Positions 20,689 to 30,158 of a DNA stretch of 41,190 nt are shown piece after piece. Under the pieces are notes generated by a model that was not told the DNA's origin, did not search any database, and was given only the letters and a program-made list of their open reading frames with translations. Positions within the stretch are counted from its first letter, which is position 1. Each line of letters begins with the position of its first letter. This DNA is from Streptococcus pseudopneumoniae (GTDB lineage Bacteria; Bacillota; Bacilli; Lactobacillales; Streptococcaceae), in the NCBI RefSeq assembly GCF_001068775.1, contig NZ_JWAJ01000075.1, positions 1 through 41,190 on the forward strand. The letters are read 5' to 3'. The translations under genes and the position numbers were made by a program.

Positions 20689-21771
20689 CTAAACTTTACG
20701 ATAACGACGCAATCCAACAATATTGAGAATTGTTAAAATGATCAAGAAAATCATTAAAACACCAAGATTTGACAAAATATCACCAAGATTGTGTCCGTAA
20801 AGAATAATCTGGCTTATTGCATCACCAGAATAGGTTAATGGCAAAAATTTCCCCACAGTTGGAGCCCATTCTCCCATGGATGACAATGGAATAATTCCTG
20901 AGAAAAAAAGTTGGGGCATAATCACGAGAGGAATAAATTGCATCATTTGGAATTCTGATTTTGCTAGAGTAGACAAGAGAATTCCAAAAGCTAGTGCTAC
21001 AAGAGCCAGTACCACATTAACTATTATAACATTTAAAATATTTCCTACAACTTCTACATCTAGTAGCCAAATTGCTGCTAAAACGACAACTGCCGTTTGA
21101 AAAATCGCAATAATACCGTAAGACAACATATAGCCATAGACGATTTCAGAACGTTTCACTGGGGTTGCTAACAAGCGATCCAAGGTTCCACTTGTTCGCT
21201 CTTTCAACAGTGCCATACCAGAAATCAAAAAGACAAAGAAGAAGACCACAAAGCCAATTAAAATTGGAATCATACGTGCAAAGAATCCAGTATTTTTATC
21301 TCCATATTGGTAAGATTCTTTGATTTCAGGCGCCTTTTCATCTAATTTCAATTGTGGAAGAGCTTGTTTGACACGAGATAATAACTGATCGGTGCCTTCA
21401 TTGACGATACTTGTTCGTAACACTTGTCGTGTCATAGTTGTTTTAGAAGCATCCGTATTTGCGTAGTCGACCTGATACTCACCATCTTTATACGATATGA
21501 CTGCATCTACTTTCTCGTCAGCTAGAGCTTTTTTAGCCTGATCTAAGTCTTGATAAGTCTCGACGTCCACATGATCGAGCTCATCCATTTTTGTTACCAA
21601 ACCAGTTGGTAGATCTTGTGTCGCTAACTTGACATTCACGGTTGTACTAGCTGAAAACATGAGGTTCATCAGCCACATAATAAATACCGGCGCTACAAAC
21701 ATCATAGCCAAGGTTCGTTTGTCACGAAGCAATTCTTTGATAACTTTTTTAGCAATAGCAATGGTTCTCAT
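20689..21771 (-). CDS. ABC-2 type exporter permease
   Basis: The 360-residue membrane subunit has the ABC-2 layout: one N-terminal helix (about 20-41), a large extracellular domain (about 42-170) and five C-terminal helices. The inter-helix signature LLKERTSGTLDRLLATPVKR (about 187-206) is characteristic of drug-exporter permeases of the YhgE/DrrB/NatB class. It starts 1 bp after the ATPase stop, so the two are translated together. The substrate is unknown; the TetR repressor suggests an inducible exporter for a toxic compound or peptide. Confidence 0.9.
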   Translation of the reverse strand: MRTIAIAKKVIKELLRDKRTLAMMFVAPVFIMWLMNLMFSASTTVNVKLATQDLPTGLVTKMDELDHVDVETYQDLDQAKKALADEKVDAVISYKDGEYQVDYANTDASKTTMTRQVLRTSIVNEGTDQLLSRVKQALPQLKLDEKAPEIKESYQYGDKNTGFFARMIPILIGFVVFFFVFLISGMALLKERTSGTLDRLLATPVKRSEIVYGYMLSYGIIAIFQTAVVVLAAIWLLDVEVVGNILNVIIVNVVLALVALAFGILLSTLAKSEFQMMQFIPLVIMPQLFFSGIIPLSSMGEWAPTVGKFLPLTYSGDAISQIILYGHNLGDILSNLGVLMIFLIILTILNIVGLRRYRKV

Positions 21772-21772
21772 C

Positions 21773-22489
21773 TTACTCTCCTTCTGCTTTCAAAAAGACT
21801 TCTTCAATACTTGAAACTTGATAACTATCTTTTAAGTGTTGCGGTGTATCAAAAGCAATGATTTTTCCACCTAATAATAAGCCGACCTTATCCGTTAACT
21901 CTGCTTCATCCATAACATGGGTAGTAACTAATATCCCTACCCCATTGTCTCTAAGCGCGAATAATTCTTTCCAGATTTTCTTTCGAAGAGAAGGGTCGAT
22001 TCCAACTGTCGGTTCGTCCAAAATCAAGAGCTGAGGATTCCCCAGAAGCGCGACGGCTAAAGACAAGCGTCGCTTCATTCCTCCAGAATAACCGGATACC
22101 GTTTTATTCAAATGCTCTGTCAGATCCACAACTTGAGCCACATGGGCAATTTCAGCTGTCAGATCTCTTTTGGATAGCCCTTTTAGCTGACCAAAAAATT
22201 CTAGATTTTCTTGACCTGACAAGGCCTCATAAAGAGCATCAGACTGAGCCATATAGCCAATATCACCTAAAATATGACGATTTGGCATAGTATGGTCCAA
22301 GACTAAAGCGATACCGCTATCCGCCTTTTCCATTCCTAGCATGGTTTTAATCATAGTTGATTTACCAGCACCTGATGGACCGATTAGACCAATGATTTCT
22401 CCAGGCTGTAAATCAAAACCAACGTGATCTAAGACCATTTGACGACCAAAAGATTTTTCTAAATCTTTTAAATGTAACAATTTTTTCAT
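21773..22489 (-). CDS. ABC exporter ATP-binding protein
   Basis: The 238-residue nucleotide-binding subunit has Walker A GPSGAGKST, Q-loop region YMAQSDALYEALSG, signature YSGGMKRRLSLA, Walker B LLILDEPTVGID and the H-loop TTHVMDEAE, all intact. It is closest in style to CcmA/NatA-type exporters. The start at ATG 22489 has an excellent AGGAGG six bases upstream; the longer frame to 22519 would begin inside the downstream operator. It is first in the operon with permease and TetR. Confidence 0.92.
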   Translation of the reverse strand: MKKLLHLKDLEKSFGRQMVLDHVGFDLQPGEIIGLIGPSGAGKSTMIKTMLGMEKADSGIALVLDHTMPNRHILGDIGYMAQSDALYEALSGQENLEFFGQLKGLSKRDLTAEIAHVAQVVDLTEHLNKTVSGYSGGMKRRLSLAVALLGNPQLLILDEPTVGIDPSLRKKIWKELFALRDNGVGILVTTHVMDEAELTDKVGLLLGGKIIAFDTPQHLKDSYQVSSIEEVFLKAEGE

Positions 22490-22503
22490 TTGAATCCTCC
22501 TAG

Positions 22504-22565
22504 GTGAGTATTTACTCACTTTTGAAATATAAAACTATTATAGTGAGTATCCACTCACTTGTCAA
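22504..22565 (-). promoter_or_regulatory. Consensus promoter with two TetR operators
   Basis: TTGACA (22565-22560), 17-bp spacer, TATAAT (22542-22537), a perfect sigma-A promoter. The spacer is almost entirely the palindrome GTGAGTATCCACTCAC (22543-22558). A second copy, GTGAGTATTTACTCAC, lies at 22504-22519 in the leader, 39 bp away. Confidence 0.88.
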
Positions 22566-22586
22566 GTTGAAAGTTGATAGTTGAAA

Positions 22587-22620
22587 AAAATCTCCCTTCT
22601 CTTTCGAGAAAGGAGATTTT
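22587..22620. terminator. Terminator of the Cthe_2159-like gene
   Basis: AAAATCTCC/GGAGATTTT plus TTCTC/GAGAA with one mismatch and loop TTTC, with T-runs on both sides. It ends the minus-strand gene just after its stop at 22625. Confidence 0.85.
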
Positions 22621-22624
22621 TATT

Positions 22625-23851
22625 TTATGGTCGTCCACCAGGGCCTCCATTTCCTTGAGGGCCACCGCCAGGTGCCCCTCCGCCTCCAGGCATAGAACTG
22701 ACAATCTCAGTTTGTTTTTCACCATTGAGATAGATATCTCCGCCTGTGTAGGTCGCTGTTCCATCAAAGTCAAAACCAGTTTGACCAGTCATTTTGATGG
22801 TTCCTCCATTAACTGTAATATTACCATTTGAGTCAATTGGATCCGTGTCCCCTTGACCAACTTCAACCGTCAAGTTCCCACCATTCATAGTGAAGAAAAT
22901 TTCACTTTGTTGAGCATTTTTGTTGGCTGCATTGACACCATCATCCGTTGAATAGATGGCGATATCTCCACCGTTGATAGTAATTGACTTACCTTCAAGC
23001 CCTTCTGTAGAATTCTTAACGGTATAGGTACCACTATCAATAACCAAATCACCTGATGCGTGGATACCATCATCTCCAGCAGTAACAGTGATGGTATTGT
23101 CAGAGAGATACATGGTTCCTACAGATGTGTCCTCATCATTGTCGACCTTAACTCCGTCTTCCTTGGCATCGATAGTCATAGTTGTGCCGGTAATGTTGAG
23201 TTCATCATTAACATTAAAGGCATCCCCGACTGCTGTGATGTTGTAGCTTCCACCTGTGATGTGAAGTGTATCATTTGCCTTGATACCATTGTTTTTCTTA
23301 CCATCTACATTGAGAGTTCCTTTACCGTTGATGGTCAAGTCCACTTTAGAGAAGAGCGCTGCATCCGCTTTTTCGTCACTATTAGTTGCTGAATCTGATA
23401 GGCTATTAGTTGTGCCATCTGCTAGAGTTAGGTAAACATGACCGGCTGATGTTGCAGATATAGCAGCATTGGTATTGGTCATGGTCACACCCTTTAGAAC
23501 AATATGTACATCATCAGAACTTCCAGCTTCGATCTTGATTTGAACGCCATCGGATTGACCAGAAATCACATAGGTACCTGACTTAGAGATTGTAACGGTA
23601 GATCCTGATACGGCCACTCCGTCACCTGATACCGTCGCCGTTGATCCTGACAAAGTTACAGTTGCAGCTGTTTTTTCATCATAAGAAGTATCATAGTCCT
23701 TATCTGTAAAGTAACTAGATGTTTTCTTATTGGTAGTTACTGTTGTCGTCGCTGCACTATTGCTTGTGCTTGTAGTTGACTGGGTACATGCTGTTACCAG
23801 TGCTAGAGTTGTTATACTTGTTAATAGGAATGTCCATTTTTTTGCTTTCAT
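22625..23851 (-). CDS. Carbohydrate-binding-domain (Cthe_2159-like) lipoprotein
   Basis: The 408-residue exported lipoprotein has signal peptide MKAKKWTFLLTSITTLALVT with lipobox VTAC, then a Ser/Thr linker. A long parallel beta-helix-like region (about 65-385) repeats G-rich turns such as GGSYNITAVGDAFN, ITVTAGDDGIHASGD and GGDIAIYSTDDGVNAANK, with many Asp residues suited to Ca2+ binding. A C-terminal Gly/Pro tail closes it. This matches Cthe_2159 (DUF4353), a polysaccharide-binding beta-helix. The start ATG 23851 has AGGA eight bases upstream, better than ATG 23872. It is divergent from the VTC-DUF4956 pair, with which this family commonly clusters, often alongside CotH kinases; no CotH gene is present here. 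Confidence 0.85.
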   Translation of the reverse strand: MKAKKWTFLLTSITTLALVTACTQSTTSTSNSAATTTVTTNKKTSSYFTDKDYDTSYDEKTAATVTLSGSTATVSGDGVAVSGSTVTISKSGTYVISGQSDGVQIKIEAGSSDDVHIVLKGVTMTNTNAAISATSAGHVYLTLADGTTNSLSDSATNSDEKADAALFSKVDLTINGKGTLNVDGKKNNGIKANDTLHITGGSYNITAVGDAFNVNDELNITGTTMTIDAKEDGVKVDNDEDTSVGTMYLSDNTITVTAGDDGIHASGDLVIDSGTYTVKNSTEGLEGKSITINGGDIAIYSTDDGVNAANKNAQQSEIFFTMNGGNLTVEVGQGDTDPIDSNGNITVNGGTIKMTGQTGFDFDGTATYTGGDIYLNGEKQTEIVSSMPGGGGAPGGGPQGNGGPGGRP

Positions 23852-24058
23852 GCCCGTTTCCTCGTCTTTCATTTTACATGCTCTTAGTCTACGGATCTTT
23901 CCTAAAAGAAGCCTAAACTTTTTCTGAAAGTTTTCTTAAGTTTAGTTTCAATTAAGTTAAATTTAACAAAAGTTTTAGATAAACTCTTTAAAATCCTATC
24001 CAAACAAGTTCATCCTTGTTTAAAAATAGTATAACCTAAGATTAGAGGAGAAGGAATT

Positions 24059-24835
24059 ATGAAACCAATCGAAACAAGGTTCAAACGGATTGAAACCAAA
24101 TATATTGTCTCCAAAGAAATTTTAGATAAACTCATCCAAGATTTAAAGGAATATTCGGTAGAAGACGACTATCCAATTTCAACTATTTCAAATATCTACT
24201 TTGATACGGAAGACTTTGATGTCCTACTAGATGATGATTTTGGAGCTAAACGAAAAGAAAAGGTTCGGATGCGGACCTATCTCAGCCAACCCAAAGCAGA
24301 TAGTCAAGTATTTTTAGAAATCAAAACTAAGGACCAAGAAGGAGTTGGTCGCAAATTTAGACTACTCTCAACTCCTATTTCTATCCTTAATTTTATGACC
24401 AAAGGGCACTTGGATGCTAGTATTACTGATACAGTCGTCATTGAAAAAGTGAAAAAGCTTCACCAAGATTACAAGCAGGCTATCAAGCCTCGTATGTACA
24501 TCTACTACGATCGTTATTCATTAAAAGAAAAAAAATACATCGAGGGCTACGACTATCATAAAATTCGTATCACCATTGACCAAAATCTAATCTATAGAGA
24601 TGAAAATGTCAGTCTCTTCGCAGGAAATCAAGGGGCTCCTCTATTAGATGACAATACTGTGATTATGGAGATTAAAGCTCCTGGAAACAAACCTCAGTGG
24701 TTATAAGACATTCTAGACAAGTATGGTTTGATGGAGCACAAATTTTCAAAATACAGTTGTGCTTACCACAAATCTCATGGCCTTCCTTATGCACCACGTC
24801 CCAGTATAGAAAGCGCAGGTACCGCTTATGCTTAA
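24059..24835 (+). pseudogene. VTC-domain polyphosphate-polymerase-like gene with in-frame stop
   Basis: The first 215 codons encode a VTC domain: RFKRIETKYIVSKEIL, STISNIYFDTEDFDVL, REK-like KEKVRMRTYL, VFLEIKTKDQEGVGRK and VIMEIKAPGNKPQWL. A TAA at 24704-24706 then interrupts the frame. The same frame continues for 42 coherent codons (DILDKYGLMEHKFSKYSCAY and so on) to a stop at 24833-24835, which overlaps the ATG of the next gene (24828). That overlap and the family-like tail show the ancestral gene was about 258 codons. VTC proteins make polyphosphate from nucleoside triphosphates at membranes. The truncated product lacks the C-terminal helices; it may be dead, partly active, or the stop may be a sequencing error. 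Confidence 0.85.
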
Positions 24836-25511
24836 TCTATTTAATTCCATTTTCAACAACGCCACTGCAAGTGCAGACCCCTTCCAACTACTGCTGGCAC
24901 TTCTAGTCAGTCTAGTCCTCGGTTTGGCACTTACTTGGACCTACAAATATCGGACCCTCTACACCAGAGAATTTGCTATCAGCTTGACTCTGCTTCCCTG
25001 CCTTATGACCTTGGTTATTTTTCTGGTCAATGGGAGCTTGGGAACTTCAATTGCCGTAGCCGGAACCTTTAGTTTGATTCGTTTCCGTTCTGCAACGAGT
25101 GGTTCAAGAGAACTGATTGCGATTTTCCTTGCCATGATTATCGGTTTGGCTTGTGGAACAGGCTATCTCTTCCTGGCTATTCTCTTCACCCTCTTTATCT
25201 TGGGTGTTTGGTTCCTTTTGGAAAATCAACAGGTAAAAACTGACAATCAACGCCGTAGACTTTTAACAATCACGGTAACTAATCAAGAGAAGATTCAAGA
25301 TGCTATCCAATCTGCTCTTGACCAATTCTGCTCAGAAATTGACATGATTACGATCAATAGCACAAATGCAGGGGACAACCTTAGCATTGTCTATGAAGTC
25401 GAGCTAAAAACAGAGGTCGATGATTTCCAAGTGACTAGCTATCTTACACAAAATATTGATCAATGCGATGTGGCATTGACTAAAAAAGCTAAAAAGAGAA
25501 AAAATCTCTAA
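24828..25511 (+). CDS. DUF4956 membrane protein
   Basis: The 227-residue protein has four transmembrane helices in the first 130 residues, including LLLALLVSLVLGLALTW, a conserved loop TFSLIRFRSATSGSRELI and a cytoplasmic C-terminal domain of about 90 residues. The DUF4956 family is nearly always found beside a VTC-domain gene and thought to be its membrane partner. Here the start overlaps the ancestral VTC stop by 8 bp. The premature stop upstream would uncouple its translation, so expression may be reduced. The gene is intact. Confidence 0.88.
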   Translation: MLNLFNSIFNNATASADPFQLLLALLVSLVLGLALTWTYKYRTLYTREFAISLTLLPCLMTLVIFLVNGSLGTSIAVAGTFSLIRFRSATSGSRELIAIFLAMIIGLACGTGYLFLAILFTLFILGVWFLLENQQVKTDNQRRRLLTITVTNQEKIQDAIQSALDQFCSEIDMITINSTNAGDNLSIVYEVELKTEVDDFQVTSYLTQNIDQCDVALTKKAKKRKNL

Positions 25512-25517
25512 AGACGA

Positions 25518-25556
25518 AAAACGAGGCTGGGATAAAAATTCCGACCTCGTTTTTTG
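25518..25556 (+). terminator. Terminator after DUF4956 gene
   Basis: AAAACGAGG (25518-25526) pairs with CCTCGTTTT (25545-25553), followed by more T; the interior GGGA and TTCC segments also pair. This is a hairpin type common in mitis-group streptococci. Confidence 0.85.
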
Positions 25557-25648
25557 CTAGCAATAAGTTTTTGATACTGAGACTGGTTAGGCTTTTCGAT
25601 TTCAAAGAGCTCTTTTGAAAAAGACTTCACTTTCTCTTTCTACAACCT

Positions 25649-26212
25649 TTAATTTCCTTTAACTGGAATCTCTTTGATAACTCGTGCTGGATTTCCTGCT
25701 AGAACTACGTTGTCACCAAAGGATTTGGTAATAACCGCTCCTGCTCCTGCAACGACATTATCCCCTAAAGTAACACCCGGTAGGACAATGACACCACCAC
25801 CTGCCCAAAAGTTCTTACCAATCGTGATGGGTTTGCCAAATTCTAGTCCCGAGTTTCGTTCGTCGGGGTCCAGTGGGTGAAGGGGTGTTAAAAATTGACA
25901 GTTGGGACCAATCATGGCATTGTCACCGATGGTTATAGGACAAACATCTAGCATAGTTAAATTCCAATTGGAATAGAAATTTTCTCCCAGATGAATATTG
26001 ACCCCGTAATCTACCATCAAGCGAGTGTTGATGTAGAGATTTTCACCAGTAGAACCAAACCATCCTTTGATGATTTCCATACCTTTTACTGGATCGACTT
26101 CTTCATTAAAAGCTGCTTGCTTTTGTCGCGCTGTTTGCGCTAAGGCACGGAGTTCTGGATCAAACGGGTGATAGGGTTCCCCCGCAATCATTTTTTGATA
26201 TTCAGTTTTCAT
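25649..26212 (-). CDS. Maltose/galactoside O-acetyltransferase family (hexapeptide) enzyme
   Basis: The 187-residue acetyl-CoA-dependent acyltransferase has N-terminal MKTEYQKMIAGEPYHPFDPEL typical of maltose acetyltransferases, then a left-handed beta-helix of hexapeptide repeats (about 75-180). The catalytic His is in FLTPLHPLDP and the repeat end GVTLGDNVVAGAGAVITKS is present. The sugar acceptor is uncertain. It is transcribed alone from the promoter at 26241-26269, converging on the DUF4956 terminator. Confidence 0.88.
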   Translation of the reverse strand: MKTEYQKMIAGEPYHPFDPELRALAQTARQKQAAFNEEVDPVKGMEIIKGWFGSTGENLYINTRLMVDYGVNIHLGENFYSNWNLTMLDVCPITIGDNAMIGPNCQFLTPLHPLDPDERNSGLEFGKPITIGKNFWAGGGVIVLPGVTLGDNVVAGAGAVITKSFGDNVVLAGNPARVIKEIPVKGN

Positions 26213-26240
26213 ATTTTGACATCCTCGCTTATTTTAGATG

Positions 26241-26269
26241 ATTGTAGCATAGTATTGTATCTCGAGCAA
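26241..26269 (-). promoter_or_regulatory. Promoter of the acetyltransferase gene
   Basis: TTGCTC (26269-26264), 17-bp spacer ending TGC, TACAAT (26246-26241): an extended -10 with a partial -35. Confidence 0.6.
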
Positions 26270-26333
26270 GTTAAAATAAGTCACTCTTTATGAATTGAAA
26301 ATGTGAGTAGAACGCAAACCTAACATTAAATAC

Positions 26334-26390
26334 AAAAAGCGAGCAAAGCTAGTTTTCTGACAATCAGAATTCTGCCTTGTTCGCTTTTTT
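26334..26390 (-). terminator. Terminator of the rpoB-rpoC operon
   Basis: AAAAAGCGAGCAA (26334-26346) pairs with TTGTTCGCTTTTT (26377-26389, one G-T), with a second hairpin TTCTGA/TCAGAA inside. On the minus strand it follows the rpoC stop by about 75 nt and ends in a T-run. Confidence 0.82.
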
Positions 26391-26463
26391 ATCTAGTGGA
26401 TCCTTCTTAAGAATCTATAGTGAATGATTAATCTTTTCATCTCAGATCTTAAGTAACACCTAC

Positions 26464-29400
26464 TTATTCGCTTACTTCAACAGTTTCAACGACTTCTTCT
26501 ACAGTCGTATCTACTGAAGTTTCTTCTTGAGAAGATGCTAGGTAAGACTCTTCATTGATAGCATGTGGTTCAAGGTTACGGTAACGGGCCATACCAGTAC
26601 CAGCTGGGATAATCTTACCGATGATAACATTTTCCTTAAGACCAAGGAGATGGTCTTTCTTACCACGGATAGCTGCATCTGTAAGGACACGAGTTGTTTC
26701 CTGGAAGGAAGCCGCTGACAAGAAACTATTTGTTTCAAGTGAGGCTTTGGTGATTCCCATAAGGACTGGACGACCTGTTGCTGGAACTCCACCTGCGATA
26801 AGAACATCTTTGTTTGCATCTGTAAAATCGTTGATATCCATGAGAGTACCCATGAGAAGATCTGTGTCACCTGGATCCATGACACGGACTTTACGGATCA
26901 TTTGACGAACCATTACCTCGATGTGTTTGTCACCAATTTCTACCCCTTGGCTACGGTAAACTTTTTGTACTTCACCGAGAAGATAAGTTTCAACTGACAA
27001 GACATCACGGACTGCAAGGAGACGTTTTGGTTGGATAGAACCTTCTGTAAGAGCAGCACCACGCGCTACTTGGTCTCCAACTTCAACACGCATACGAGCT
27101 GTAAATGGAACGACGTATTCACCTTCGCCAGTTTCACCCTTAACAAAGACTTTCTTGGTACGAGTTGATGCATCTTCTTCGATAGCGGTAACTTGTCCTT
27201 TAACCTCTGTAATAACTGCTTCCCCTTTAGGATTGCGGGCTTCAAAGATTTCTTGGACACGAGGAAGACCCTGAGTGATATCGGTATTTGAGGCAACCCC
27301 ACCCGTGTGGAAGGTACGCATTGTAAGCTGTGTACCAGGTTCCCCGATAGATTGGGCAGCGATTGTACCGACTGCTTCACCAACTTCAACCGCATCACCA
27401 GTCGCCAAGTTGATACCATAACAGTGACGGCAGACACCGTGACGAGTGTTACATGTAAATACGGAACGGATAGTCACTTCTTCCACACCAGCATTGACAA
27501 TTTCACGCGCCTTGTCTTCTGTAATCAACTCATTTGGACCAATGATCACTGCACCAGTTTCTGGATGTTTAACAGTTTTCTTAGTGTAACGACCATTGAG
27601 ACGCTCTTCGAGAGACTCGATCATCTCTTTTCCTTCTGCGATAGAACGGATCAGGAGACCACGGTCTGTTCCACAGTCATCCTCACGGATGATAACGTCT
27701 TGGGCAACGTCAACCAAACGACGAGTCAAGTAACCTGAGTCGGCTGTCTTAAGGGCCGTATCGGTCATACCTTTACGGGCACCGTGAGTTGAGAAGAACA
27801 TTTCGAGTACTGACAAACCTTCACGGAAGTTTGAAAGGATTGGCAATTCCATGATACGTCCGTTCGGAGCAGCCATCAGACCACGCATACCGGCAAGCTG
27901 TGAGAAGTTTGAGATGTTACCACGGGCTCCAGAGTCCATCATCATAACGATTGGGTTCTTAGGATCTTGGTTGGCAATCAAACGTTTCTCCAATTTTTCA
28001 CGGGCAGCACGCCATTCAGCTGTAACAGCATTGTAACGCTCGTCGTCTGTAATCATACCACGACGGAATTGTTTGGTGATTTGTTCTACACGTTTGTGTG
28101 ATTCTTCAATGATTTCAGCCTTATCTTCAACCACTGGAATGTCAGCGATCCCCACTGTCAATCCTGCAAGAGTTGAGTGGTGGTAACCAAGGTTCTTCAT
28201 ACGGTCAAGCAGGGCAGATGTTTCTGTCGTACGGAAACGTTTGAAGATTTCAGCGATGATATTTCCAAGGTTTTTCTTCTTGAATGGTGGGTTGAGTTCA
28301 AGGTTGCGAATAGCTTCCTTGATATCTCCACCTAGTGGCAAGAAGTACTTAGCTGGAACGCCTTCTGTTAAGTTAGCATTTGTAGGTTCTTGCAAGTAAG
28401 GCAGACCCTCTGGCATGATGTCGTTGAAGAGGATTTTACCAACTGTTGTCAGCAAGACCTTGTGTTTTTGCTCTTCAGTCCATGGTTTGTTGAGGCTGTC
28501 TGTTGCAATACCAACACGTGAGTGGAGGTGAACATAACCATTACGGTAAGCCATAACAGCTTCGTCACGGTCTTTGAAGACCATTCCTTCACCTTCACGA
28601 CCAGCTTCTTCCATGGTCAAGTAATAGTTACCCAAAACCATGTCCTGAGATGGAGTAACAACTGGTTTACCATCTTTCGGGTTCAAGATATGCTCAGCAG
28701 CCAACATCAAGATACGAGCTTCTGCTTGAGCTTCTTCTGAAAGCGGTACGTGGATGGCCATTTGGTCCCCGTCAAAGTCGGCATTGTAGGCTTCACAGAC
28801 AAGTGGGTGCAAGCGAAGGGCTTTACCGTCAATCAAGACAGGTTCAAAGGCTTGGATACCCAAACGGTGAAGGGTCGGTGCGCGGTTCAAAAGCACTGGG
28901 TGTTCCTTGATAACTTCTTCGAGGATATCCCAGATACGCTCATCTCCACGTTCCACCAAGCGTTTAGCGGCTTTAACGTTTTGCACGATATCACGCGCTA
29001 CGATTTCACGCATGACAAATGGTTTAAAGAGCTCAATAGCCATTTCACGTGGCACACCACATTGGTACATCTTAAGCGTTGGACCAACGGCGATAACGGA
29101 ACGCCCTGAGAAGTCAACACGTTTACCGAGCAAGTTTTGACGGAAGCGTCCTTGTTTACCTTTGAGCATGTGGCTCAATGATTTAAGAGGACGGCTACCT
29201 GGTCCTGTGATTGGACGACCACGACGACCATTGTCAATCAAAGCGTCAACCGCTTCTTGAAGCATACGCTTCTCATTTTGAACGATGATACCAGGTGCAT
29301 TCAACTCAAGCAAACGAGCCAAACGGTTGTTACGGTTGATAACACGACGGTAAAGGTCGTTCAAGTCAGATGAGGCAAAACGGCCACCATCCAATTGCAA

Positions 29401-30126
29401 CATTGGACGAAGATCTGGTGGAATAACTGGAAGGATGTTGAGAATCATCCATTCAGGTTTGTTTCCAGACTTGTAAAAGGCATCCAAAACATCCAAACGA
29501 CGGATAGCTTTGACACGTTTTTGTCCAGTAGCTGTTTTCAACTCTTCTTTGAGTTCAGCAATTTCTTTTTCAAGATCTACTTGTTTCAAGAGGTCTTGGA
29601 TAGCTTCGGCACCCATTTTAGCAACGAATGATCCGTAGCCATATTCACGCAAGCGCTCACGGTATTCACGCTCTGTCATGATTGATTTGTGCTCAAGTGG
29701 TGTATCCTTGGGATCAATCACCACATAAGCGGCAAAGTAGATAACTTCCTCAAGTGCACGAGGACTCATATCAAGGGTCAAGCCCATACGGCTTGGAATC
29801 CCCTTGAAATACCAGATATGAGATACAGGAGCTTTCAACTCGATGTGTCCCATACGTTCACGACGAACTTTTGTACGCGTTACTTCAACACCACAACGGT
29901 CACAAACAATCCCTCTGTAACGAATGCGTTTGTATTTTCCACAAGCACATTCCCAGTCTTTTGTAGGACCAAAGATGACTTCGTCAAATAGTCCTTCACG
30001 TTCTGGTTTCAACGTACGGTAATTGATTGTTTCAGGTTTTTTGACTTCTCCATAAGACCATGAACGGACTTTACTTGGAGAAGCTAGGGTGATTTGCATA
30101 CTTTTAAAACGATTTACATCAACCAC
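26464..30126 (-). CDS. rpoC: DNA-directed RNA polymerase subunit beta'
   Basis: The 1220-residue beta' subunit forms the active centre and clamp of RNA polymerase. Zinc-finger cysteines are in [20 protein letters not shown] near residues 60-80. The catalytic [10 protein letters not shown] supplies the three Mg2+-binding Asp residues, preceded by the [15 protein letters not shown] rudder/clamp segment. The trigger loop region contains MRTFHTGG, and the second zinc site is [13 protein letters not shown]. The length agrees with streptococcal orthologues, and the start is GTG 30126, 32 bp after rpoB. The acidic C-terminal tail ([19 protein letters not shown]) is typical of the group. I saw no disruption. 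Confidence 0.98.
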   Translation of the reverse strand: MVDVNRFKSMQITLASPSKVRSWSYGEVKKPETINYRTLKPEREGLFDEVIFGPTKDWECACGKYKRIRYRGIVCDRCGVEVTRTKVRRERMGHIELKAPVSHIWYFKGIPSRMGLTLDMSPRALEEVIYFAAYVVIDPKDTPLEHKSIMTEREYRERLREYGYGSFVAKMGAEAIQDLLKQVDLEKEIAELKEELKTATGQKRVKAIRRLDVLDAFYKSGNKPEWMILNILPVIPPDLRPMLQLDGGRFASSDLNDLYRRVINRNNRLARLLELNAPGIIVQNEKRMLQEAVDALIDNGRRGRPITGPGSRPLKSLSHMLKGKQGRFRQNLLGKRVDFSGRSVIAVGPTLKMYQCGVPREMAIELFKPFVMREIVARDIVQNVKAAKRLVERGDERIWDILEEVIKEHPVLLNRAPTLHRLGIQAFEPVLIDGKALRLHPLVCEAYNADFDGDQMAIHVPLSEEAQAEARILMLAAEHILNPKDGKPVVTPSQDMVLGNYYLTMEEAGREGEGMVFKDRDEAVMAYRNGYVHLHSRVGIATDSLNKPWTEEQKHKVLLTTVGKILFNDIMPEGLPYLQEPTNANLTEGVPAKYFLPLGGDIKEAIRNLELNPPFKKKNLGNIIAEIFKRFRTTETSALLDRMKNLGYHHSTLAGLTVGIADIPVVEDKAEIIEESHKRVEQITKQFRRGMITDDERYNAVTAEWRAAREKLEKRLIANQDPKNPIVMMMDSGARGNISNFSQLAGMRGLMAAPNGRIMELPILSNFREGLSVLEMFFSTHGARKGMTDTALKTADSGYLTRRLVDVAQDVIIREDDCGTDRGLLIRSIAEGKEMIESLEERLNGRYTKKTVKHPETGAVIIGPNELITEDKAREIVNAGVEEVTIRSVFTCNTRHGVCRHCYGINLATGDAVEVGEAVGTIAAQSIGEPGTQLTMRTFHTGGVASNTDITQGLPRVQEIFEARNPKGEAVITEVKGQVTAIEEDASTRTKKVFVKGETGEGEYVVPFTARMRVEVGDQVARGAALTEGSIQPKRLLAVRDVLSVETYLLGEVQKVYRSQGVEIGDKHIEVMVRQMIRKVRVMDPGDTDLLMGTLMDINDFTDANKDVLIAGGVPATGRPVLMGITKASLETNSFLSAASFQETTRVLTDAAIRGKKDHLLGLKENVIIGKIIPAGTGMARYRNLEPHAINEESYLASSQEETSVDTTVEEVVETVEVSE

Positions 30127-30158
30127 TATTTCTTCCCTTTCTATTCTAAGTGAACTGC

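Noticed and set aside
24697-24906. 69-codon frame spanning the end of the VTC gene
   Set aside because: It is out of frame with the conserved VTC continuation, which explains the DNA better.
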